From Phascolarctobacterium_B sp045598345 (GTDB lineage Bacteria > Bacillota > Negativicutes > Acidaminococcales > Acidaminococcaceae): a stretch of DNA of 64,000 nucleotides. The stretch is from positions 1 through 64,000 of the forward strand of contig JAZLLX010000048.1 in the NCBI GenBank assembly GCA_045598345.1, read 5' to 3'. The stretch's first letter is position 1, and each line of letters starts with the position of its first letter. The position numbers and the translations under genes are program-made. Of the stretch, positions 8,691 through 17,317 are shown one piece after another. Below the pieces are notes generated by a model. That model was not told the origin of the DNA, did no database searches, and worked only from the letters and a program-made list of their open reading frames with translations.

Positions 8691-9240
8691 TCTCAGGTTT
8701 TAGGGTTCAGGTGTCATTATTTAGGATATAGGATATAGGATATAGGGATTAGGAGTTAGAGGTTAGGGATTAGGGAAGGTAAAATGTTCCTGTGATTATA
8801 ATTAAGAATTAGGAATACAGAATTAAGAATGATGGTAGTATGTTCCTGTGATTAGATTTGGGAAAGTCAGAATAGTGCGATAGTAACCCTCTCCTTGGGG
8901 AGAGGGAATTAAAGGGTGTGGGGAAACATAGGATTACGCTGTCGCTAATGAAAAGATAAAAAATTAAAGCTTAAAGTTATAGTAAAATGTTCCTGTGATT
9001 ATAGCAGGGGGTGGCATAGAGCGAACTTTTTCCGCCCCAGGCGTGGGGCGGGGGACCAGCGACAGTTTTTCGGTGGCTGGTGGTGGGGTCGCTCACTTGT
9101 AGTTAGAAGTTATAAATTTCGGTAAGATGTTCCGGTGATTATAGCAGGAAAATTGGCAGAGTGCGGAGTTTTTATTTTTAATCACAGGAACTTTTTACCT
9201 TAGTTTTAAGATTTAAGTTTTTAATTTTTAATTGATTCAG
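8691..9240. repeat. composite intergenic repeat cluster with four motif copies
   Basis: About 550 bases without a gene. Four plus-oriented copies of the conserved motif begin at 8778, 8834, 8981 and 9121. 7-nt arrays are clear at about 8731-8777 (AGGATAT units, then AGGGATT and AGAGGTT units). A CCCTCTCC/GGAGAGGG module starts at 8886, and a CCGCCCC/GGGGCGG module lies at about 9031-9054. The last unit, 9121-9199, is a complete 79-nt element: motif at the left, GGCAGAGTGCGGAGTTTTT in the middle, and the inverted motif AATCACAGGAACTTTTTACC at 9180-9199. Confidence 0.85.
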
Positions 9241-9247
9241 TGCTCCA

Positions 9248-9284
9248 AAAAAAAATTACCCGTGCGGAGCACGGGCATTTTTTT
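9248..9284. terminator. bidirectional intrinsic terminator after the UxaA-family gene
   Basis: CCCGTGC-GGA-GCACGGG (9259-9275) is a perfect 7-bp stem. It is followed by CATTTTTTT on the plus strand and by TAATTTTTTTTT on the minus strand, where it ends the two-gene UxaA-family operon. Confidence 0.85.
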
Positions 9285-9291
9285 GCATTTC

Positions 9292-10452
9292 TTATACAAA
9301 ACGGCAGACATGGTCAACGGCAATATCTGAAAAACCATAGGCCTCGGCCTTGGTAAGTTTGCCGTTACAAATATCATAAATATTTTGCAACATTTCCTTG
9401 CCCATTTCCTGATAAGTTTTTTCCCCACGGATGATGGGGCTTAAATCAATATCCATATTGTCTTCCATTTTTTTATAAGTCCGTCCGTTGGCGGTCACTT
9501 TAAGTACAGGAGCGATGGCATTGCCGGTACAAGTACCACGGCCGGTGGTAAAAATAACCAGTTGGCAGCCGGAAGCAACCATAGAAGTCACTGAAGAAAT
9601 ATCATAACCCGCAGTGTCCATAACCACAGCCCCATGCTTGGAAGGAGGAACGGCCTGTTCAAGCACTTCCACAATGGGACGGGTGCCGTTCTTGCGGATA
9701 CAGCCAAGGGATTTTTCATCAAGGGTGGAAAGACCGCCCGCTTTGTTGCCGGGAGTTGGCTGGCCGACACGGCAGTCCTGCCCTGCCGCCAAAAGGTGTG
9801 CTTCATAGTCCTTGCAAACCTGAATAATCTGGTTATGGATTTCGGGAGTTGCGGCTCTCTTTGCCAACACATGCTCCCCGCCAATCCACTCAATAGATTC
9901 CGACATACAAGTGGTGGCACCCATATCCACCAAAAGGTCAGAAAGTTCGCCGGTGGCAGGGTTTGAACCCAGACCGGAAGTGGCATCGGAACCGCCACAT
10001 TCAATACCCATATAAAGTTCCGAAATATCAAAAAGTTCTTTTTGCTGAAGTCCCGCTTCCATAGCCATTTCCCTTGCGGCTCGGACACCCTTTTCAATGG
10101 TCTTCAAAGTGCCGCCCTCGTCCTGAATACCAAAGGAAACAACGGGTTTGGAAGTCATCTTGCGTATTTTTTCCGCAAGTTTGTCATGACCGACTGTTTC
10201 ACAGCCAAGACCGATAATTACCACACCATAAACATTAGGATTGCAGGCAAAACCGGTGAGAATTTTTTGGCTCATATCCGTGTTTGCCTGAACATCGGAA
10301 CAACCCGTGTTAAAAACAATATTCACCGCACCCCTTACTTGGGTGGCGATGATTCTTGCGGACTCGCTGCCACAGGCACATGTGGGAAGAATCAAAACAT
10401 GGTTACGGATGCCGGGACGGCCTTCGCTTCTTCTATATCCCCAAAATTGCAT
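9292..10452 (-). CDS. UxaA-family lyase, large subunit
   Basis: 386 residues matching the C-terminal domain of the altronate/galactarate dehydratase family (UxaA, GarD, SuyB). Features include GYRRSEGRPGIRNHVLIL at the N-terminus, several conserved Cys (LPTCACGSE, NTGCSDVQ, GLGCE, GIECGGSDATSG), and FTTGRGTCTGNAIAPVLKV near the C-terminus. These enzymes are Fe(II)-dependent lyases or dehydratases acting on sugar acids or (in SuyAB) sulfolactate. In single-chain UxaA the SAF domain is fused in front; here it is a separate gene just upstream, as in the sulfolactate lyase arrangement. No transporter or sugar-acid gene is nearby, so the substrate cannot be named. Confidence 0.8.
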   Translation of the reverse strand: MQFWGYRRSEGRPGIRNHVLILPTCACGSESARIIATQVRGAVNIVFNTGCSDVQANTDMSQKILTGFACNPNVYGVVIIGLGCETVGHDKLAEKIRKMTSKPVVSFGIQDEGGTLKTIEKGVRAAREMAMEAGLQQKELFDISELYMGIECGGSDATSGLGSNPATGELSDLLVDMGATTCMSESIEWIGGEHVLAKRAATPEIHNQIIQVCKDYEAHLLAAGQDCRVGQPTPGNKAGGLSTLDEKSLGCIRKNGTRPIVEVLEQAVPPSKHGAVVMDTAGYDISSVTSMVASGCQLVIFTTGRGTCTGNAIAPVLKVTANGRTYKKMEDNMDIDLSPIIRGEKTYQEMGKEMLQNIYDICNGKLTKAEAYGFSDIAVDHVCRFV

Positions 10453-10468
10453 AGTACTGCCTCCTTCA

Positions 10469-10771
10469 TTAAAGTTTAATCATTTCCGCATCGTAATCGC
10501 GGGGTACGCTGAAAAGATTGGTGTGGTCAACAAGATGACCCTTTTTAATATGACAGGAAACCTTGCCGATGGACTCGTCATATTTGATAACCTCACCATC
10601 TGCGGGAATATCAACCAAAGCCAGTTTGTGGCAATAGGGAATGTCCTGTTCGGCAACAATGCTAAGGATTTCATTACCCTTTTTATAGTTGACCGTTTCT
10701 CCGGCACGGATGTCGGTTACGCAGGTAACAACATTATCAGTTGTACCCATCAAGAGAGCATTAATCTCCAT
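10469..10771 (-). CDS. UxaA-family lyase, small SAF-domain subunit
   Basis: 100-residue protein equivalent to the N-terminal SAF domain of UxaA (pattern NVVTCVTDIRAGETVNY, then DIPYCHKLALVDIPADGE and YDESIGKVSCHIKKG). It lies 16 nt before the large-subunit gene, so the two should form one heteromeric lyase. The start follows AAGGAGGAG with good spacing. The upstream 670 bases contain repeats and two unusual hairpin elements but no regulator gene. Confidence 0.8.
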   Translation of the reverse strand: MEINALLMGTTDNVVTCVTDIRAGETVNYKKGNEILSIVAEQDIPYCHKLALVDIPADGEVIKYDESIGKVSCHIKKGHLVDHTNLFSVPRDYDAEMIKL

Positions 10772-10869
10772 AGTTAAATCTCCTCCTTTACATTTTTTAC
10801 GAATTAAACATAAAACTATTTTAACATATTTGAGGGGAAATATAAAGTGCAGAGTGAAAGAAAAGGAGG

Positions 10870-10960
10870 CAGATTGATAATTGGTAATGAGTAATTGTGG
10901 TAAGATGTTCCTGTGATTAGATTTTGGAACTTCGCATAGTGCGGACTTCTTTTATTTTGC
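10870..10960. repeat. intergenic repeat element upstream of the UxaA-type operon
   Basis: TAATGAG and TAATTG units lead into a plus-oriented motif copy at 10899, followed by the word TTCGCATAGTGCGGACTTC. No gene is seen between 10772 and 11438; the gap holds this repeat, two hairpin elements and another repeat. Confidence 0.75.
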
Positions 10961-10987
10961 TTTTCACTCAGCGTTAAAAAGCTTTTG

Positions 10988-11067
10988 GAACAGCAAAATC
11001 TTATTTTTAATCTGTCAACATATTTGGTAAATCTGTTGACAGATTAAAAATCACTTTTCACGCTTTT
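10988..11067. other. conserved-flank, variable-stem hairpin element, copy 1
   Basis: The flank GGAACAGCAAAATC is followed by a perfect 17-bp stem (TTTTTAATCTGTCAACA at 11004-11020 with TGTTGACAGATTAAAAA at 11034-11050) and by TCACTTTTCACGCTTTT. Copies 2 and 3 share the two flanks but have different stems that are still self-complementary. The function is unknown. Confidence 0.6.
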
Positions 11068-11175
11068 AAATGCATTTTGTTGACGAGTGATTTCAGAGGT
11101 GAGAGTGAAGAGAGGAGAGAAAAGAATTTGAAAGAAGTTCTTTACAATTAGAGTGAGAAAAAATTTTTCATTCAA

Positions 11176-11257
11176 AACAGCAAAATCGTAAAATCAAAAT
11201 GACGTCATTCTAAGATAAAATAACGTCATTTTGAAAATTAATTTTCACGATTTTTTC
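11176..11257. other. conserved-flank, variable-stem hairpin element, copy 2
   Basis: The flank AACAGCAAAATCG is followed by the stem TCAAAATGACGT (11194-11205) with ACGTCATTTTGA (11223-11234), then AATTTTCACGATTTTTT. The outer part AAAATCGT (11182-11189) also pairs with ACGATTTT (11247-11254). It has the same architecture as copy 1, 110 nt away, with an unrelated inner stem. Confidence 0.6.
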
Positions 11258-11301
11258 AGTTATGAATGAGAGAATTATTTTGAAATGAAAGTGTTTGAGA
11301 T

Positions 11302-11430
11302 AATTCACAATTCATAATTAACAATGCTCAATTTAATTAAGAATTAAGAATGATGGTAGGATGTTCCTGTGATTATATTTCAGGTTTCAGGAAGGTTGGC
11401 ATAGTGCAAACTATCCTGAAACCTGAATTT
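11302..11430. repeat. intergenic repeat at the end of the leuC-D-B-aminotransferase operon
   Basis: An AATTAAG-type array and a plus-oriented motif at 11355 are followed by a perfect 14-bp inverted repeat: TTCAGGTTTCAGGA (11379-11392) and TCCTGAAACCTGAA (11414-11427). Its loop carries GGCATAGTGC. It lies 9 nt beyond the aminotransferase stop codon, so the hairpin could cap that transcript, although no long T run follows on the minus strand. Confidence 0.7.
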
Positions 11431-11438
11431 TAATAATT

Positions 11439-12638
11439 TTATTTATTTTCTTCCATTACTTCTTTGATGGCTTTGCCCATACGGACAACGCCTTCTTTGA
11501 TTCTGTCTTCCGGCATGCAACTGTAATTGATACGCATGTGCCGGTCATTTTTGTTGTTGGGAAAGAAGCAATCGCCGATAACACCTGCCACATTGTGGGC
11601 AATACATTTACGGAATACGTCCAAGGCACTGATTCCTTTGGGGAAGGTCAGCCACAGGAAAAGGCCGCCCTGGGGTTTGGTCCATTCCACACCGGAGGGG
11701 AATTCTTTTTCCATACATTCAAAAATCAAATCCCTGCGTTTGTGGTAAAGTTCCCTTAATTTTTTCACATGGGTATCCAAATCATAAATCTCCATGTAGC
11801 CGTCACACACCGCCATATCAAGATTACTGGTCATAAGTACGCTGGCCTGTTTGATAGAAGCGAATCTGTCAATCAGTTCCGGATCAGCCACCATCCAGCC
11901 CAAACGTATGCCGGGACAAAAGATTTTGGAAAAGGTGCCCATGAACATCACCAAGCCCTTGGTGTCCAAGGATTTCAGGGCGGGAAGTTTTTCACCTTCA
12001 AAGCGGAGTTCGTAGTAGGCGTTGTCCTCAATGACGGGCAGATTGTATTTGTTCACCACTTCCATGAATTGTTGGCGACGTTCCATGGTCCAGCAGATGC
12101 CGGTGGGGTTTTGGAAGTCGGGGATAACATAGCATAATCTTACACGGGGAGTGGATCGCAGGATTTTTTCCATTTCGGACGGAATGATGCCAAATTCATC
12201 CGTGGGCACTTCCACGTATTGACATTCATAGGCGTCCATGGCATTTAACATACCCATGTAGGTGGGACTTTCACAGAGCACCACATCACCGGGATTCAGG
12301 AATATTTTGCCGGCAAAATCCAAGCCCTGCTGGGAACCGTCCAAAATCATGATTTCTTCGGCAGTAACCTTGGTGCCGAAGTTGTTTATCATTCTGTCAC
12401 AGATTTTTTTGATAAGGGAAGGACGGCCCTCAACCGCACCATATTGCAGCATAGTTTTGCCTTCCGTCAGAATGTATTCGGCACTGACCGCCGCAATTTC
12501 CCGTACCGGGAAAAGTTCCGCAGCGGGCAGACCGCCGGCAAAACTGATGATTTCCGGCTTTGCCACCAAACTCAGCAAATCTCTGATTTCAGTGGCATTC
12601 ATTCTCTCCATGCGATTGGCATATCTAAATTTATCCAT
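11439..12638 (-). CDS. PLP-dependent aminotransferase (class I, 2-aminoadipate/branched-chain type)
   Basis: 399-residue fold-type I aminotransferase. Visible features are FAGGLPAAELFP near the N-terminus, the GSQQGLDF cofactor loop, PDFQNPTG, DNAYYELRF, the Schiff-base lysine in GTFSKIFCPGIRLGW, and a C-terminal RINYSC arginine for substrate carboxylate. It resembles LysN/AroH-type enzymes with broad specificity. Being last in leuC-leuD-leuB, 16 nt after leuB, it probably does the final transamination to leucine, valine or isoleucine, since no ilvE-type gene is present in the window. Aminoadipate or aromatic substrates remain possible. Confidence 0.8.
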   Translation of the reverse strand: MDKFRYANRMERMNATEIRDLLSLVAKPEIISFAGGLPAAELFPVREIAAVSAEYILTEGKTMLQYGAVEGRPSLIKKICDRMINNFGTKVTAEEIMILDGSQQGLDFAGKIFLNPGDVVLCESPTYMGMLNAMDAYECQYVEVPTDEFGIIPSEMEKILRSTPRVRLCYVIPDFQNPTGICWTMERRQQFMEVVNKYNLPVIEDNAYYELRFEGEKLPALKSLDTKGLVMFMGTFSKIFCPGIRLGWMVADPELIDRFASIKQASVLMTSNLDMAVCDGYMEIYDLDTHVKKLRELYHKRRDLIFECMEKEFPSGVEWTKPQGGLFLWLTFPKGISALDVFRKCIAHNVAGVIGDCFFPNNKNDRHMRINYSCMPEDRIKEGVVRMGKAIKEVMEENK

Positions 12639-12654
12639 TTTTCCTCCTCACAAG

Positions 12655-13722
12655 TCAAACTCGTTCCGCTACCAGATGCCCCATTTGGGCAGTGGTGGCT
12701 TTTTTATAGTTTTCATTCCACAAATCCGCAGTACGCCAGCCCTCATCCAACACATTATCCACGGCCGCTTCGATAGCGGCGGCCGCCTCCGGTTGGTTCA
12801 GGGAATAGCGTAACATCATGGCTACGGACAGAATTGTTGCCAAGGGGTTGGCAATGCCCTGACCGGCAATGTCGGGGGCGCTGCCGTGAATGGGTTCATA
12901 AAGTCCGGTGCCGTCACCGAGGGAAGCGCTGGGCAGAAGTCCGATGCTGCCCGCAATGGTGGAGGCCTCATCACTGAGGATATCACCAAAGATATTGTTG
13001 GTCAGAATAACATCAAACTGTTTGGGGTTTTGAACCAACTGCATAGCGCAATTGTCCACATAGAAGTGGTTGAGTTCAATCTCCGGGTATTCCTTGTCAC
13101 GGAGTTCGGTGACGATTTTACGCCACATACGGCTGGAACCAAGCACATTGGCCTTGTCCACACTGGTCACTTTGCCACGACGCTTTTTCGCTGCCTCAAA
13201 GGCAAAACGGGCAATACGTTCCACTTCGGGACGGGTGTAACATTCAACATCACTGGCTTCTTCCACACCATCCTTGTTCAAATGGGCTTCCGTGTGGGTG
13301 CCAAAATAAATGCCGCCGGTCAGTTCCCTGACAATGAGAAGGTCCGCACCTTCGGCATATTCCTGTTTCAGGGGGGAGAGATGAGCGGTAAAACGGCTCA
13401 CTGTCATGGGCCGCAGGTTGCAGTATAACCCCAATGCCTTACGGATGCCCAAAAGGCCCCGTTCCGGGCGTTTTTCCGGAGCCACATTATCCCATTTGGG
13501 ACCGCCCACCGCGCCCAGCAACACTGCATCAGCGGTTTTGGCAGATGCTACAGTTGCCTCCGGCAGAGGTTCACCGGTGGCATCCACGGCACAGCCGCCC
13601 ATCAGTTGTTCGTCATATTCCACATTAAAATTGAATTTGGCAGCGGCAGCGTTTAATACTTCTTTAGCAGCGTCCACAATTTCCGGGCCGATACCGTCAC
13701 CGGCCAATACGGTTATTTTCAT
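12655..13722 (-). CDS. leuB: 3-isopropylmalate dehydrogenase
   Basis: 355 residues, the normal length. LeuB oxidatively decarboxylates 3-isopropylmalate with NAD+. Family marks are VLAGDGIGPEIV at the N-terminus, LLGAVGGPKWD, the substrate arginines around RPERGLLGIRKALGLYCNLRP, the catalytic Tyr in VECYTR, VDKANVLGSSRMWR, the metal-binding aspartates in NIFGDILSDEAS, and GSAPDIAGQGIANP for NAD+ binding. The start overlaps the leuD stop by four bases, which implies translational coupling. Confidence 0.95.
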   Translation of the reverse strand: MKITVLAGDGIGPEIVDAAKEVLNAAAAKFNFNVEYDEQLMGGCAVDATGEPLPEATVASAKTADAVLLGAVGGPKWDNVAPEKRPERGLLGIRKALGLYCNLRPMTVSRFTAHLSPLKQEYAEGADLLIVRELTGGIYFGTHTEAHLNKDGVEEASDVECYTRPEVERIARFAFEAAKKRRGKVTSVDKANVLGSSRMWRKIVTELRDKEYPEIELNHFYVDNCAMQLVQNPKQFDVILTNNIFGDILSDEASTIAGSIGLLPSASLGDGTGLYEPIHGSAPDIAGQGIANPLATILSVAMMLRYSLNQPEAAAAIEAAVDNVLDEGWRTADLWNENYKKATTAQMGHLVAERV

Positions 13723-14216
13723 AATTTTCCTGTCTCCTTAACATAGTTAATCAGTCCGCCGGCATCCGCAATGTGTTGCACAAAATCCGGCAAAGGCCGA
13801 ATTTTGATATCAATGCCTTTATTGGCTATACGCACAATACCATTGGGTAAATCCACGAACAGAACTTCGTGAATACCGATTTGTTCAACATCTTTACCGA
13901 TTTCCACAAGGGGCAGCCCTATGTTGACAGCATTGCGATAGAAAATGCGGGCAAAGGAATCTGCAATAATGCAACGGATTCCATTGGCCTTCAGGACTAA
14001 GGAGGCCGCTTCCCTGCTGGAGCCGCAACCAAAGTTTTTGCCGCCTACAATAATATCTCCGCGCCGCACATTTTTGCTGAAACTATATTCCGCATCTTCT
14101 TTGGTATCTTCCATAGCGTGAGTTTTCAGTTCGTCTATATCTTGGATATTCAGGTAACGGGCGGGAATGATAACATCCGTATCCACATGATCCCCGTAAC
14201 GCCATACTTTACTCAT
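13719..14216 (-). CDS. leuD: 3-isopropylmalate dehydratase small subunit
   Basis: 165 residues, typical of the short leuD form. The swivel-domain marks are HVDTDVIIPARYLN and KNFGCGSSREAA. With LeuC it isomerises 2- to 3-isopropylmalate. The start at 14216 follows AGGAGGTG, overlaps leuC by 8 nt and gives MSKVWRYGDHVDTD; a longer open frame upstream runs through leuC and has no ribosome site. Confidence 0.95.
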   Translation of the reverse strand: MSKVWRYGDHVDTDVIIPARYLNIQDIDELKTHAMEDTKEDAEYSFSKNVRRGDIIVGGKNFGCGSSREAASLVLKANGIRCIIADSFARIFYRNAVNIGLPLVEIGKDVEQIGIHEVLFVDLPNGIVRIANKGIDIKIRPLPDFVQHIADAGGLINYVKETGKL

Positions 14217-15477
14217 GAGCCACCTCCTCAGGGTCAGCAATATAACCCTTAATTGCACTGGCCGCCGCTGTATAGGGGCTGGCCAAATATACTTCACTGT
14301 CCACATGTCCCATGCGGCCACGGAAATTTCTGTTGGTTGTGGAGACCGCCCGTTCACCGGCTGCCAAAATTCCCATATGACCGCCCATACAGGGGCCACA
14401 GGTGGGGGTGGAAACCGCAGCGCCTGCGTCTATAAATATATCAATATATCCCAGTTTCATAGCTTTTTTGTAAATCTCCTGGGTTGCGGGAATGATAATG
14501 CAACGGATTCGGTCATTAACTTTTTTGTCTTTTAAGATTTCAGCCGCAGCCGCCAGATCCTCCAAACGTCCGTTGGTACAGGAACCGATGATTACCTGGT
14601 CAATCTCAATGTCCTTGCCTTCCTTGGCAGGATGAACATTTTCTGGCAAATGGGGATAAGCGGTAACCGGAGTGAGTTTTGCCAAATCCAATTCGATAAC
14701 ACGGCTGTATTGGGCATCCGGGTCCGGTTCCACGGCCTGCCATGGTCTGGCTACGCCCCGTTGTTGCAAAAATTCCTTAGTTTTGGCATCCACAGGGAAA
14801 ATGCCGTTTTTGCCGCCGGCTTCAATGGCCATATTACAGATGGTGAGCCGGTCCGCCATATTCAGTTCCGTCACACCTTCACCGGTGAATTCCAACGACT
14901 GATAACGGGCTCCGTCCACACCAATCATGCCGATAATGGTCAGAATAATGTCTTTGCCGGTAACGAAGCGGGGCTTTTTGCCCTTCAGAACAATATTGAT
15001 GGCCTCAGGCACTTTGAACCAGGTTGTTCCTGTGGCCATGGCCACCGCAATATCAGTTTGTCCCATACCGGTAGAAAGGGCATTCAGTGCACCATAGGTG
15101 CAGGTGTGGGAATCCGCACCCACCACAATTTCACCCGGTGCCACCAAGCCCTTGTCCGGCAACAGGGCATGCTCAATCCCCATCCGGCCCACCTCAAAAT
15201 AATTAACAATCTGATGTTTGCGGGCAAAGTCACGCATTACCTTGCACAGGGTAGCGGACTTAATATCCTTGCAGGGTGAGAAATGGTCCGGCACAAGGGC
15301 AATCTTTGCCTTGTCAAAAACCGGCTTGCCAATTTTTTCAAATTCCGCAATAGCGGGAGGGCCGGTAATATCGTTGGCCAGCACTAAATCAACCTGGCTG
15401 ACTAACAAATCTCCGGCACTAACAAAATCCCTGCCGCTGTGTCCGGCTAAGATTTTTTCAGTCATTGTCATTCCCAT
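14209..15477 (-). CDS. leuC: 3-isopropylmalate dehydratase large subunit
   Basis: 422 residues, aconitase superfamily. Fe-S cluster ligands are visible as GSCTNGR and then TCGPCMGGHMG, and the active-site segment as GADSHTCTYGAL. It holds the [4Fe-4S] cluster used to dehydrate and rehydrate isopropylmalate. The ATG at 15477 is preceded by GAGGTG with 6 nt of spacing; two further in-frame ATGs follow within 12 bases. It is the first gene of the minus-strand leu operon, divergent from leuA. Confidence 0.95.
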   Translation of the reverse strand: MGMTMTEKILAGHSGRDFVSAGDLLVSQVDLVLANDITGPPAIAEFEKIGKPVFDKAKIALVPDHFSPCKDIKSATLCKVMRDFARKHQIVNYFEVGRMGIEHALLPDKGLVAPGEIVVGADSHTCTYGALNALSTGMGQTDIAVAMATGTTWFKVPEAINIVLKGKKPRFVTGKDIILTIIGMIGVDGARYQSLEFTGEGVTELNMADRLTICNMAIEAGGKNGIFPVDAKTKEFLQQRGVARPWQAVEPDPDAQYSRVIELDLAKLTPVTAYPHLPENVHPAKEGKDIEIDQVIIGSCTNGRLEDLAAAAEILKDKKVNDRIRCIIIPATQEIYKKAMKLGYIDIFIDAGAAVSTPTCGPCMGGHMGILAAGERAVSTTNRNFRGRMGHVDSEVYLASPYTAAASAIKGYIADPEEVAHE

Positions 15478-15499
15478 AAGATACACCTCAATTCCAAAA

Positions 15500-15538
15500 A
15501 ATTGTATTTATTATTACAATTCAAAAAGGCGTTGTCAA
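15500..15538 (-). promoter_or_regulatory. predicted leuC promoter with overlapping inverted repeat
   Basis: On the minus strand, a consensus TTGACA (15538-15533) is followed after 16-17 nt by TAATAAT as -10. The inverted repeat AATTGTA (15500-15506) and TACAATT (15515-15521) overlaps the -10 and start region. Another AATTGTA lies at 15543-15549, close to the opposite promoter. This looks like a repressor operator serving the divergent leu/ilv genes, though the regulator is not in the window. Confidence 0.6.
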
Positions 15539-15566
15539 GAGAAATTGTAAATTTGCACGTCCGATG

Positions 15567-15595
15567 TTGATTTTTGTATAAATTTGTTTTAAAAT
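15567..15595 (+). promoter_or_regulatory. predicted leuA promoter
   Basis: TTGATT (15567-15572), a 17-nt spacer and TAAAAT (15590-15595), about 35 nt before the leuA GTG. No leader peptide, T-box or long attenuator fits in the short remaining leader. Confidence 0.55.
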
Positions 15596-15628
15596 TGTCG
15601 CAGTTTTTACATATGGAGGAATGCAGAA

Positions 15629-17317
15629 GTGATTGCACACAAGAAGTACGTACCGTTTGATTATGTTAAGCTGCCGGACCGTACCTGGCCGGAGAAACGC
15701 ATTACGAAGGCACCGGTGTGGTGTTCAGTGGACTTACGGGACGGCAACCAGGCCTTGGTAACGCCAATGGGCATCCCGGAGAAGTTACGTTTCTTCCACG
15801 CCTTGACAGATATCGGTTTCAAGGAGATAGAAGTGGGATTTCCCTCCGCTTCGGAAACAGAATATCAGATTTTGCGTACATTGATAGATGGAGGCCATAT
15901 TCCTGACGATGTAACCATCCAAGTGTTGGTACAGGCCAGGGAAGAATTGATTAAGAAAACTTTTGAGGCGGTACGGGGCGCCAAAAATGTCATATTACAT
16001 TTTTATAATTCCACCAGCACCTTGCAGCGGAAGGTGGTTTTCCAAAAGAATATGGACGGTATTGTACAGATTGCTGTGGATGCCGCCAAACTGGTACGCC
16101 AGTTGGCGGAGGAAGAAGAAAACCGCAGCGGTATGAATATCCGCTATGAATATTCCCCGGAAAGTTTCACCGGCACGGAGATTGATTTTTCGGTGCGTAT
16201 TTGTCATGAAGTGATGGAGGCATTGGGGGCAACCAAAGAAAAACCTGTAATTCTTAATTTGCCAAGTACGGTGGAGATGTGTACTCCCAACACTTATGCT
16301 GACCAGATTGAGTATTTCTGCCGGCATATTCCCAATCGGGAGGCGGCAATTGTTTCTTTACATCCTCACAACGACCGGGGTACGGGTGTGGCCTGCTGTG
16401 AATTGGCGCTGATGGCTGGCGCCGACCGGGTGGAGGGCTGCCTCTTCGGCAACGGCGAACGTACCGGCAATTTGGATATTGTGACGGTGGCGTTGAACAT
16501 GTTCACCCAGGGGGTTGATCCCGAACTTGATTTCAGTAATATTTTAGAATTGAAGAAAATTTATGAAGAGTGTACCAGAATGCGGGTGCCGGAGCGTCAG
16601 CCCTACGCCGGGGCTTTGAGTTTCACGGCTTTCAGCGGCAGTCATCAGGATGCCATCCGCAAGGGTATGGAATATATGAAGGCCAAGAATTCGGAGTATT
16701 GGGAAGTTCCCTATTTGCCCATTAATCCGGCGGACATTAACCGGGAATATGAACCGGTGATCCGTATCAACAGCCAGTCCGGCAAAGGCGGTGCGGCCTT
16801 CGTGCTGGATGCGGCCAAAGGTTATCATTTGCCCAAAGAAATGCATCCTGAATTTGGCAATATCGTGAAGGCGGAGGCGGACCGCTATGGCGACGAACTG
16901 ACCAGTTTGCAGATTGTGGATTTGTTTGAGAAAGAATATTTGCAATGTGAGGGGCGTTACAAATTGTTGGAACACCGCTTCACCGACCAGCATGACGCAG
17001 AGAAAACAGTTTCCAAATTTAGCGGTTTTTTAAGTGATGGGGGAAAGAAAATTGCCCTGCAAGGTGAGGGCAACGGGCCTATCGACAGTTTCTTCAACGC
17101 TTTGGCGGTGGCCGGGTTGAACGGTTACAGTTTTGTGAACTATCACGAACATGCCATCAGCCGGGGTTCCGCCTCCCAGGGTATCTGTTACATTGAACTG
17201 AAGAACAATGCTGACAATAAGCATATTTTCGGTGTGGGTGTGCATAATAACATTAATGAGGCGGCACTGCTGGGCATTCTGTGTGCTGTCAACCGTGATC
17301 AGAGGAGGGAAAAATGA
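15629..17317 (+). CDS. leuA: 2-isopropylmalate synthase (long, 560-residue type)
   Basis: 562 residues of the fungal-like LeuA group, which condenses acetyl-CoA with 2-oxoisovalerate. Family marks are VDLRDGNQALVTPM, the metal-binding HPHNDRGTGVA, GNGERTGNLDIV, and a C-terminal regulatory domain with GSASQGICYIEL, where leucine feedback is expected. The start is a GTG 8 nt after GGAGGA. The stop overlaps the ilvB start (ATGA). A diverged 81-nt copy of its active-site region lies at 23544-23624. Confidence 0.94.
   Translation: MIAHKKYVPFDYVKLPDRTWPEKRITKAPVWCSVDLRDGNQALVTPMGIPEKLRFFHALTDIGFKEIEVGFPSASETEYQILRTLIDGGHIPDDVTIQVLVQAREELIKKTFEAVRGAKNVILHFYNSTSTLQRKVVFQKNMDGIVQIAVDAAKLVRQLAEEEENRSGMNIRYEYSPESFTGTEIDFSVRICHEVMEALGATKEKPVILNLPSTVEMCTPNTYADQIEYFCRHIPNREAAIVSLHPHNDRGTGVACCELALMAGADRVEGCLFGNGERTGNLDIVTVALNMFTQGVDPELDFSNILELKKIYEECTRMRVPERQPYAGALSFTAFSGSHQDAIRKGMEYMKAKNSEYWEVPYLPINPADINREYEPVIRINSQSGKGGAAFVLDAAKGYHLPKEMHPEFGNIVKAEADRYGDELTSLQIVDLFEKEYLQCEGRYKLLEHRFTDQHDAEKTVSKFSGFLSDGGKKIALQGEGNGPIDSFFNALAVAGLNGYSFVNYHEHAISRGSASQGICYIELKNNADNKHIFGVGVHNNINEAALLGILCAVNRDQRREK

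Noticed and set aside
8731..8777. Telomere-like TTAGGG repeats
   Set aside because: The unit is one of many heptamer variants in the same repeat family, and the DNA continues as normal chromosome on both sides.
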